NCBI RefSeq assembly: GCF_963678635.1
Contig: NC_087062.1
Location: 90,745,845 to 90,809,844, forward strand
Direction: 5' to 3'
Length of the DNA: 64,000 bases
Source of the DNA: Symsagittifera roscoffensis
Lineage: Eukaryota > Xenacoelomorpha > Acoela > Convolutidae
Numbering within the stretch: the stretch's first letter is position 1; each line of letters opens with the position of its first letter. Made by a program: the position numbers and the translations under genes. The notes beneath the pieces were generated by a model, which saw only the letters and a list, made by a program, of their open reading frames with translations, did not search any database and had not been told where the DNA came from. Positions 10,549 to 20,465 of this stretch are shown here, one piece after another.

Positions 10549-11539
10549 AAAAGGATCAAAATTTACCAAACAAAATTAAACATAGTAATAACAGCTCTGT
10601 AAACCACTTCCAAGTAACTCAAATTACTCAAGAAATCAATCACCATATAACTCAAGTTATAGAGGTAGATCGCCCGAACGAAGAAATTCACGAAATTTCT
10701 CACAAAATAGATATAGTTGATCAAATTGCCAAAATAATTAGTATAGAAACAACTATTCACGATCAAATTCAAACAGAACAGAATTGTTTGATACCAGTTC
10801 CCATTCAAATTCTAGGAATAGACACTATTCAAACGATAGATCACGTAATTCATCATACATTAGAAATAGAAACTACTCAAATAACAGAAAAAGAAATTAT
10901 TCAAACAACAGAAATCAACGTTACCAAAACAACAGATCAAAAAACAATTCCTACAACAGATCTAATTATCAAGGAAACAAAAACAATTTCTATAATAGGT
11001 CACGAAACAACTCACAAAATAGGAATCCAAATTACAACAATTGAAGAAATTATTCTCAATCCCCTTATAGAAACAACAATCGTTACCCTGATTTCCAACA
11101 CAAATATAGAAGTAACACACCGAAACATCAGCGACAAATTAATCAGGTACAAGCAACTGAAGAAAAAACTTCAGATCCCCCTGGTATTGACAACACAGAA
11201 AGTACCGAACTACAATTAAACCACATTAATTGTGAATCAACAGACAGCGACAGTGATACAAATAACACTATCTCAGTTAATATGATCACAGTCGAAAACG
11301 ACTACGAACCCATTGTATACGAACAACCCTTTAGTTCACACATTTACGAAAATCTATTGGAACTTCTTCAAGACTACTATACTAGACCCATAAGGAACGA
11401 TGTATTAGTTGAACAAAACGTAAATGAAATAAATACAGTAGTCATAACGAGAAACAACGCTCAAGTACAAATCACATTTACCAAAATATACAAAAAGAGC
11501 AGCCAAGAGAAAAAATTTGGACAATCCCAATTCTCTTAG
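10549..11539 (+). pseudogene. Gag C-terminal tail, Asn/Arg/Ser/Tyr-rich repeats
   Basis: In frame 2 the segment reads as degenerate repeats of the type RNRNYSNNR and RSRNNS, an RNA-binding-like tail following the zinc knuckle, then an acidic stretch up to TAG 11537-11539. There are in-frame stops, including TGA at 11042-11044. Another frame is open from 10545 to 11219 but encodes Ile/Thr/Glu-rich sequence with no features; I treat that as a shadow of the repeats. Confidence 0.55.
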
Positions 11540-11580
11540 AAAGCCCAAAAAGTAAATAATTTCAACCACCCGATCTTGAA

Positions 11581-12807
11581 ATGGATTTTTTAATTGATTC
11601 AGGAGCAGAATCAAATATTATTAACATCCCTATTTGGAATGAAATCAAATCGTTACGTCCAATTCTAACACCTATAAAGACAACCAGTAAATTAGCAACA
11701 GCACAAGGCTCAACATTAGTAAATTATGGAAAAATCCAACTTTTCCTTGTTCCCACTAGAACAATGGAACAAAATAAAATACTAAATAAACCATTTAAAC
11801 AAACATTTCACATTACAGACATAAAACACAATATCATTGGCATACCATTTATTACTAAGTATATTCCCACAATAAACATTTTGAATAGCAAACTTCATAT
11901 ACAAGATAAATACACAAGGACAAAAAACACATCCTTAACATTCTTTCAAAGATTAAACAAATAACCACCATTTTTCTCAAAATTTTATCCTATTTACAAT
12001 CAGGAACGAAAATACCTGAAACCACTATCAGGAAATGTATATAACTTTTCAATCAAACAAGTCCACCAGTACGATAAAGACCAAAATAAACAACATCTCT
12101 TTATGTCAGACCTTGAATTTAAACCCATCCATAAATTTTTTCGAATCACAATTTCATCCATAAAATATATGAAATATTCAAACTCAGATATTATTTCAGT
12201 ACACGTATATAACAATTCACCATATCAGATAACACTACCCTTAGGACTCTTAGGATACTGTGAAACAAATGCTACAACTTCACCCACAAATGAAGTAGCA
12301 TATCGAGTCAATAATATACTACAATTACTAGGCATATGTCAATCCACAATTCTTGATGAAGAATCATCAATAAACAACATAATAAGCAACAAAAAAAATA
12401 CTGACTACTTCACAAAAACACCATATTTTAAACCAACGTTTAAAATATCACATTATACGGAAGAACAACAAAAGTTTCTAACAATGTTTAATTTTCAACA
12501 TTCTCAAAAAACACAAAAAGAATTCGACAAATTAGCCAAATTATTATTAAAATTTCCAACATTTCATGCAACATCAAAATTCGATGTTGGAAAAATTAGT
12601 TCACCACTACATTTACCTTTAAAACTTGACGCAGTTTTCAAAAAGCAAAGAGCAAGTAAAGTACCGATACATTTACAAGATAAAGTAAACAGACTACTTG
12701 ACATTTTAGAACAATATGAAATTATATCACCAGTAAACAAAGAAGATCAACCAAAAGGTAAAACCTTTATCAACCCAGTAATCATCTTAGCTGAAGGAGA
12801 ATACTAA
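11581..12807 (+). pseudogene. Aspartic protease and N-terminal reverse transcriptase
   Basis: One frame with a single TAA at 11962-11964. The protease part has the active-site motif LIDSGA near its start (Asp at 11596-11598) and a second conserved block, HNIIGIPFI, about 75 residues on. After the TAA the frame continues through a linker of about 200 residues to the RT start (KVPIHLQDKVNRLLD...YEIISPV). It breaks at about 12801, where one C present in the left copy is missing. Protease would process gag-pol; this copy is inactive. Confidence 0.88.
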
Positions 12808-13192
12808 AAATTGTTCTAGATGCTAGATACCTCAATTCACTAATTGACGAATCTAAATGTAATTGGCCCATTGAACCTATTCAAGTAATTCTAACAAAAA
12901 TAAATGGTAAAAACTTCATAACCGTAGATATGAATAGTGCATACAATCAAATGCCACTAGATGAACAGTCACGACGATTAACACAATTCGTTAATGGAAA
13001 TCAACAATACAAATTCAATAGATTGTATTGAATTTCAGATTTTTCAGCTTTTATGAGTAAAATTTTTAGACCACTAATACTCAAAAAACATGCAATCACA
13101 TACTTAGATGATGTTTTCATGCAGTCACAAACGAAAAACGAAATGTCTATAATTTTAGAACAATATCATCAAAACTCAAAAATGAAAATATG
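12808..13192 (+). pseudogene. Reverse transcriptase palm with YLDD box (right copy)
   Basis: After the one-base deletion the RT continues in frame 0, with the YLDD box at 13101-13112. It carries TGA at 13029-13031 and ends in the ATGA overlap at 13190-13193, both exactly as in the left copy. The RT frame is therefore broken at three points in this copy. Confidence 0.88.
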
Positions 13193-13957
13193 AAAGCAGC
13201 CCCAGACAAATCACATTTTTTCCTAACACGCATAAAATTTCTTGGCCACATCATCAAAAGAAACACTATAACTCCATTGATATCACGAACAAACGCTATT
13301 CAGAAACTTCAAACACCCACATATAAAAAGAAAATCCAAGAAATCCTCGGAATGTTAAATTTTTTAGGTAAATATGTATACAAAATGAAATTATACTTAA
13401 GACCTTTCTATAACATCCTTAGACAACAAAATAACTTCGAATGGACTACCGAACATCAAACAAGATTCGAAGAAATTAAAAAATTGTTAACAGAACAAAT
13501 ATCAAATACAATCCCAGATCCAAATCAACCATTTTACCCAATGTGCGATGCTTCAAATTTTGGCATCGGCGCAGCATTGCTACAATCACACAGTGGAACA
13601 AACAAAATGAATCTTATATCAGCAAATTCGCGCTTATTTACACAAGCTGAACTACCACTCTCTACTCTCATGAGAGAATGCACAGCTATAATATATACAC
13701 CTACCGAATATGAATTTCTAATACTTGGATCAAAACATCCAACAGTTCTATTTACAGATCATAAACCTATAATATTTCATTTTACACAGAAATCAAACCC
13801 AAACCATAGAGTGTACAGATTTCAATTAATTTTAATGAAATTACCAAACTTACATATAGTTTGGACAGCAGGAAAAAATCTTGCACTACCAGATACATTA
13901 AGTAGAATTACACCACCTGAACTACTTACACGAAAAACTACAGTCGAAATACCATAA
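13190..13957 (+). pseudogene. RT connection and RNase H domain (right copy)
   Basis: This 255-residue frame differs from 474-1241 at four residues. The RNase H acidic residues (DASNFGIG, the Glu of MRECTAI, the Asp of TDHKPI, the Asp of LPDTLSR) are intact. It ends at TAA 13955-13957 and the same frame reopens immediately, so the stop interrupts a longer pol frame. The left copy has the identical stop. Confidence 0.9.
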
Positions 13958-16048
13958 AACATTAAATTCTATCTTGCAAAAAATGAAACATCACCAGGAT
14001 TGGAATGCAAATATGCAGTAAAAACTGATATAGATCAGTCACAAATAAATAACTTACAACATTTCCCACTCTGTTTAGATTGTCAAAATAACCACAATGA
14101 AGTAGATCTATTAGGAACATCCACATTCAAACCAATTCCTTATTCACTTTGGATAAAAAATAGTACCCAACAAAAAACAATCCAACAACAACCACACAAA
14201 AAAAACACCTTTCCATTGATGGAAAAAGAAAACTTAACTGACAAAATAAATTTATCAGGACCACCAGTAAATAATTCAAAATACACAATAAATCAAGATT
14301 TTGATCTCCATGACCCACTCGACACAATTCTTTTATCAAAATTAGAAGTTGAAAATAGTTTTCTACCACCAACAGAAAAAATTACACTACAGTTATTACA
14401 AAAATATCAAAAATTTGATCCAGTATTTCGACAACTCAAATCATGGCACAAGTATAAAACAAAACCAACAAAGGCTGATACAACAATAATAGGAAATAAA
14501 ACACTCCTCCGATACTTTAGAAAATACAATAATACAACTATTAATGAAATTACAGACCTTTTAGAATATCAAACACCCGATTTTAAAGTACCCTGTCTCT
14601 CCCTCAGCATGATGCTGATAGCATTTAACATATCCCATTCACAACATACAAAAGTACACCCAGGATCAGAAAAGACATATTCAAATTTTACACGAAATTT
14701 TTACTTCCCAAATGCACCAATTTGGATTAAAGTATTATGCAACGATTGCATAAAAATTCAATTAAATAAACCTTATCCAAATCAAAAACAAATAGCAACA
14801 AAACAAGATTTTAAAGGACAAAGTCTATATTTCAATCATAGAATTTCATTCGACACAAAAGGACCAATTTCACCATCCTCCGAAGGAAATTCTTATATTA
14901 TGGTAATTGTTGGTGCATTTACACACTACGTAGCACTCAACCCAGTACCACATTGTAATGGTTATTACGCATACACAACACTTTACGATCATTGGATAGC
15001 TAAATTCGGACTACCAGAACTACTAGTCACAGATAATGGAACATAATTCATTAACAACGAAATCATCACATTATGCCATCTGTATAATATTAAACACAAA
15101 CCACGTACATCTCAGGCACTTTGGACAAATGGATTAGTCGAAGGTATGAACCGTTCACTACAAGAATATCTTAGATGCATCATTAATGGAAATGATACAA
15201 GATACACTGAAAGGTCAACAGATGTAAAATTATTCCCATTATCCTATAATTCACAAATCACAACAACTTTAAGAATGTCACCATACGAAGTGGTTTTTAA
15301 TCAAAAGCAACGAAAACCAATCATGTTTACAGCAAACGCTCATAAAAATGCACAAGGTTATTGTCAACCAAATAAAGATTCAATTTTTTATAACCTACCC
15401 TTACACACACATGATGAAGACCATTTTCATCATCAACAAATTTTGAAATTAGCTTCCGGTAGACATACCGAATGGATTTTAAAAAGAGATACAAAACACA
15501 ATGAAATCTGCCAAAAAGTAACAAAGAAATTGTTACCAAGGCAAAATATAAACAACCAAATTAATTCACGCTTCATGCCAGCCACAGACTTAAAAATTGG
15601 AACATTTGTTTTAATACCTAATTTTAATACACAAAAAGGAATCTCCAAAACATTACAACCACTTCGAAAAGGACCCTACTAAATAATTGATAAACCAACT
15701 GAAACAACATACAAACTTACTGATTTAGATAAAAAAGAAATCGTTCAACACCGTAACAACTTATTACCTTATTACCCAAAAGAATACGCACTCCGCAAAT
15801 TAACTCAATTGTATTCTTTCACAGGTTTACACATCGTTCAAAATAACTCACAAATAGAACAAAATCAAAACGTTATTACCACAAAAATTACAAAAACAAT
15901 TCAACAGCAAAATATAGACCCTCAAAGATCAAGCACACCAGAACCAAAAATATCTCAAGAAGAAAGAAAAAGTAGAAAATTAACAAAAAAAATTTTAGCA
16001 CAGGATCAACAACCAAAAATCCGAACAAAGAGAATCATCACGTCTTAG
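13958..16048 (+). pseudogene. Integrase with GPY-type C-terminal module (right copy)
   Basis: One frame to 16048 with TAA at 15044-15046 and 15680-15682. The N-terminal zinc-binding domain has H..H before PGSEKTYSN and CNDC after it. The catalytic core shows Asp in ISFDTKG, Asp in VTDNGT and Glu in TNGLVEG. The stop at 15044 falls right after TDNGT, where the left copy has GAA, so it is specific to this copy. After the core comes the block DLKIGTFVLIPNF...RKGPY; the stop right after GPY is shared by both copies. The last ~90 residues are polar and end at TAG 16046-16048. Integrase would insert the cDNA into the genome. Confidence 0.9.
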
Positions 16049-16692
16049 AAGTCAACCACGAAAGAACTATTAAACATTCATCCCACAATCTAAAATATTA
16101 AAGAAAGTTGAATTTCAGAAACAACCTTGATTTAAGATTACCGTAAACATTCTTTTTAATCACTTTAAACCTTCACATTTCTGTAAAAACATGCTGAAAA
16201 AGACTTCAATTAATTTTAGTTCAAATTCAGCCAATAGAAATTGTTCAAATTGTCACCATTATATCTCTAACACAAACTTACTTAGCCGATAGAAATTATA
16301 TCTAATTATATCTATAACTATAACTTTACAGTCTCCAGGTCACAAATAAGCAACTTGCTAAAACTTGACAACTAAAATAAACACTACTTCAATATTATAA
16401 CCCTCCCTTATCAGATTATGCAAAAATCAACAATATTTTCCCAATTCAGACCTCAAAAGTTCCCCAACCAAAAATGGCAAATTAGCCTAAAGTAAAAAAG
16501 ACCCAAGACAGCCCCATTTATCCAACAAATGAAAACAATACTATGAAGACCTCCCGAACACCGAAAAAATAGCCCTCAACAATTTTTGACAAAACTCAAC
16601 CCATCTTGTCAAAAAATCAATAAATAATCCGACCACACTTGAATTTCGCTTCAAAAATTTAAAAAGTATTCGACGAACAAATCATTTCTTAA
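16049..16692 (+). other. Spacer between integrase and the 3' ORFs
   Basis: No ORF of note. Positions 15819-16252 are absent from the left copy. The rest matches 3107-3576 there. Confidence 0.5.
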
Positions 16693-16923
16693 ATGCTTCT
16701 TTCCATAACAGTTGAACACATAAAACAAAAACTTCTAAACCTCTTAACAAAAATTTTCAATTTATTTCAATTTTTGATATACTTTTTCATTGAAACCTTT
16801 GAATCTCTAATTAAAAAAATTTTAAATTTTTGCAATCTTTTTTTATTTTTCTCTTCCCTATTTGAAATATATCTCCAACTCTCCCAAATCCTTGGCCACA
16901 TCTCAAGGTACGAATATGTATAA
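16693..16923 (+). CDS. Small Leu/Phe/Ile-rich ORF
   Basis: ATG-initiated, 76 codons, almost entirely hydrophobic or amphipathic, with leucines and isoleucines at roughly heptad spacing. The same ATG and most of the frame exist in the left copy from about 3577, with a different C-terminus. It could be a membrane-associated peptide or chance; the T-rich local composition favours hydrophobic codons. Confidence 0.3.
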   Translation: MLLSITVEHIKQKLLNLLTKIFNLFQFLIYFFIETFESLIKKILNFCNLFLFFSSLFEIYLQLSQILGHISRYEYV

Positions 16924-16932
16924 TCTATCTAA

Positions 16933-17127
16933 ATGATACGAACTATTTTCAGTCGAACGGATATTTTTCTTTTATTCATAATTTTCCTCACATTTTTATT
17001 CTCCTTCATCATGACAATGTGCAAATGTATAAAAAAGGCAATAGTCACCTTTGCCCTAGCAACTATTCTCTTGATACTTTTTATTGAAGAATATTATAAT
17101 AAAAACAAATTTTCCAGTAAAAATTAA
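16933..17127 (+). CDS. Small two-transmembrane ORF
   Basis: ATG-initiated, 64 codons, uninterrupted. Two hydrophobic segments (about residues 11-28 and 37-52) are separated by a short MCKCIKK turn, and the C-terminus is charged (EEYYNKNKFSSKN). This is the shape of a small hairpin membrane protein such as a viroporin-like accessory protein, but shape is the only evidence. It lies between integrase and the P/S/T-rich ORF, in the part of the element that encodes membrane proteins. Confidence 0.45.
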   Translation: MIRTIFSRTDIFLLFIIFLTFLFSFIMTMCKCIKKAIVTFALATILLILFIEEYYNKNKFSSKN

Positions 17128-17138
17128 AAACCAGATAA

Positions 17139-18276
17139 CTTTCCAAAATTGCTAATCAAACACCACCAAACCAGCCCCCACCAACCACATCCCAAGAAAA
17201 TCCAATAACACCTACAAATACAAACAATCCCCAACCATCAACACGCATATCTTTTCAAGACAATCCATACACCTTTGAAGAACGACACGCACGCTTATCA
17301 GAACCACTAGGACCAGTTCATCGACAAGCATCTTTAAGTGAACCAACATATAACTTATATCCCACCTTGCAACAAGACCTCAATCGAGTCAGACACATTA
17401 GCCAAAATCAAATTTCATCTGAGATACATAGACAAATTATACATCCGCGAAGAAATAGAAATTTTCAAACCCCCAGAGTTCATTTTGATATACCCCAATC
17501 ACCAACACCAACTACCTCAGAACTTTCAAGCAGTACACTACCAGAAACTCCCACACTTATTTCACAACATAGCACCTCAAATATACCCTCAGACTACCTA
17601 GGCTCAACCCCAACATCACAACAAATCCGAGAAAACCCTTTTAATCCCCCAGACACCACAGAACGACCACCATATTGGACAACACACTCATATACTCAGG
17701 GTGAACCGAATATAGTAAATGAACCAATAGATATTTCTTCTGATACAACGCTATCATCATTACCAGAAACACTCTCACTTTCATCAACACCATCAATAAG
17801 TCAAGTCTCACCGACACATTTCCCTTTAAATTTCCCAAACAACCTCGACGCTAGATACCGAGAACAATCATCGTCAAATATCCATTTACGATTAGATTGG
17901 AATACTTTCGTAGCACCTCCCCCACTATTTGGACAACATCAAGAAACAAGAAAGTAACCGACTCCATAGTTGGGCACTTAATAGACAAGAATATAGATAA
18001 TATATCCACGAAGATATCCGAGAACATAACATTCAGATACTTCAACAAAACAGTCTCCAATTAAAGTTTGAAATCGCAGTCAAACTTAATAATAATGTTC
18101 AACACCCTTTTCCCCTAAGTCCACCAAACATAAAAGCTCAATCACTAACTCCTCCATTTATAACAACTGAAGTAATATTTAAATACAATAGATACACTAA
18201 AAACCCAATTGGATATATCACATTTTATAATCCATACTCCGGATTATCATACACATGTATATTTCAAGGATATTAA
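17139..18276 (+). pseudogene. P/S/T-rich ORF upstream of env, one frameshift and one stop
   Basis: Open from about 17139 to 17957 with no early ATG in frame, encoding Pro/Ser/Thr-rich sequence (about 270 residues). The frame shifts near 17955 and continues to TAA 18274-18276, with an internal TAA at 17998-18000. The last ~90 residues look globular and contain a block PIGYITFYNPYSGLSY. The end overlaps the env start by about 20 bp. Function is unknown. The plan, a disordered P/S/T-rich N-terminus with a folded C-terminus, resembles that of the 612-codon ORF further 3'. Confidence 0.5.
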
Positions 18277-20297
18277 CGTTTTACTACATTCTTTTTCTAA
18301 TTTTTTTCCGAACAACATACAAATCCATCCCCTTGTACATGACCTCAGGATTTATTAGTAACACACTATGATTGTGAAGAAAACGAACAAAAACACTACA
18401 CAAATACGCTATAAACCAAGTAACACAATGCGAATCAGAATAGAAAGCACAAATGTAATAGCAACACTATACTCAAAAGCCCGATCAACAACATTAACAG
18501 GATACAAGTTTACAGCAACATTTTCCGAAAAGAAATTACATTGCTCTCAAGTCTCAAACGGAAATAAAAACCGACTAGACCACGAATCTTTCTATCAGAG
18601 TAATATAGAAAGATTACTACATCTTATCCCTCAAGACTGTAAGAATGAACTTAGACGATTAAACCTAACACAAAACGACGAAATGAATAAAAAAACTTGT
18701 AAATTTTCATGTTTTTCCCAGACTTAGCACATCAAGCAGAACTTGAAAAACACCAAGGTCACATTGAAGTAAACCCAACTCAAAGAGGAAGTACTTAATT
18801 TAGAAACATCCATAACATAGAAAAAAAATTGACACGTTTTCAAATATATCACGAAACAGAATTTGCATGTAAATACAAAAACCCACTCTACAAAACAAAA
18901 TACTCCAAAATACTTGTTGAATACGACGAAGGTTTCGACATGACCACTGGAAAAATAAAATTTGAACCCTATGCAACACATCACCTAATAAACGAAGATA
19001 CATCATACATCCCAGTGAACCTCCGCAAAAGCGCAGGATATCCTGGTGGAAGATTAGAACCATACGACAGTGAAAGCACGCGTTTAAAAGACCTATCATT
19101 AATGAACAGTGCTTATTTTGGCGCAATACATTATGACATTCACTTAGATATGAAATTAGACTACACAATTAGTAGAGTTTTTCAAGAAATGTCACTTTCT
19201 GAATTAGAAACACTCCATCAACTATGCAAATTAGAAAGAACATAAATTCTACAATCATTCGCATTAGCAGTTCTAAAAATACCATACACAGGATATTTGT
19301 TATCCGGAAATAGATCAAATTTTCTTGACTATGAAGGAAACAATTTTTGGTTTTATACTTGCACCAAAAAAGTATCTCCACTATATGTTTTTGAAGATAA
19401 AAGATGTTACAAAAGAATCCCCATATTCTACAAAAATAAAGTACATTTTGTTGATACACTTTCAAGACGAACATATTTTTGGGATACCGCAGTCCCATGT
19501 GGATCAGAAAATAGCCACAACGTCGTACAATTAAACCCTGACGAAGAAAAATACTATCTTCTTACACCATACCCTACACTCATGCAGCCACTTTATAAAG
19601 TTTTCACCAGAAAGCATTCGAGCTATTGCTCGCAACCCAAATATCGATTTACAACCAATCGGTATATGTTCTAAATCCGATTTCCAACATCACATTAGAA
19701 CACAACAGTTTCAAGAACTACTAACACAAATGGACACTATACAACGACAATCAATAGACCAAAATTTAAGAAAACTTGCAGAAACAACAGGATTTTCAGA
19801 TATTTACGCACAAGATTACAGCGGATAATTCAAAGACATCAAAGGTTACATATATTTAGGCGGTGAAAATTATCGACCACAAGATATATCACCAATCAAT
19901 ATTTTTAGTTTTGTAAATCTCAAAAACGAAAATTAGCCTTTCTAGGATGGCCATATTACATCTTAGAAAGATTGACTATCTTATACGCAATGTTTATTTT
20001 TATTGGATTTCTTTTCTCTTTACTAAAAGGAATCTATAACACATGCGCCATACATACACAAGTAAACCGACAAGCCAGCGTAGCACGCATATTATTTGCA
20101 GGATTTTTTGGAATATTTTCATCATCAATAAAAAAATCCTCCTAGATGCACAAATTAAAGAATATAATACAAAACTATCAACAAATCCCAACACATACGA
20201 TGACTCAAATAATAATACAAATGCATTACCGACGGCACCCCATTTGCCAAATCTACATCCTGAACATCCATTATCTTTAGTCTCACGAAATTTTTGA
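18255..20297 (+). pseudogene. env: Env-like glycoprotein, multiply frameshifted
   Basis: ATG 18255 begins a classic signal peptide: a short basic start followed by a hydrophobic run (FYYILFLIFF). The coding then passes through several frames. There is an N-terminal domain at 18368-18727 with paired cysteines. A long frame at 18721-19674 has TAA at 18796 and 19243, contains an N-glycosylation motif (NRS) and has several Cys. A frame at about 19600-19930 has stops at 19826 and 19934. Frame 1 then holds a single transmembrane segment near 19972-20030 (ILYAMFIFIGFLFSLL). A short cytoplasmic tail ends at TGA 20295-20297. Signal peptide, Cys-rich ectodomain, C-terminal TM anchor and position after integrase are what define env in errantivirus-like Ty3/gypsy elements. 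It would be a surface protein mediating membrane fusion; this copy is not functional. The family of the ectodomain was not assigned. Confidence 0.7.
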
Positions 20298-20465
20298 AAC
20301 TTAGCAATCACAAACCACCCAAACTTAAGACCCAGCCACATACAAAGCCCCATCCAACATATAGTGACAAAACACTCTCCAATTGACGATACATACGAAC
20401 AAATCATTGAACAGCCCCATACAACCACTTTTCAGTCTCAAAATAATCATTTTTTTAAGCCCACG

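Noticed and set aside
10545-11219. 224-codon open frame over the gag tail
   Set aside because: It is Ile/Thr/Glu-rich with no features; the overlapping frame reads as RNRNYSNNR-type repeats continuing gag, so this is a shadow of the repeat.
7881-19936. TAA read as glutamine (alternative genetic code or programmed readthrough)
   Set aside because: Some TAA codons are private to one copy where the other has GAA, frameshifts are also present, and the 612-codon ORF ends with TAA in the ordinary way. Mutation explains it better.
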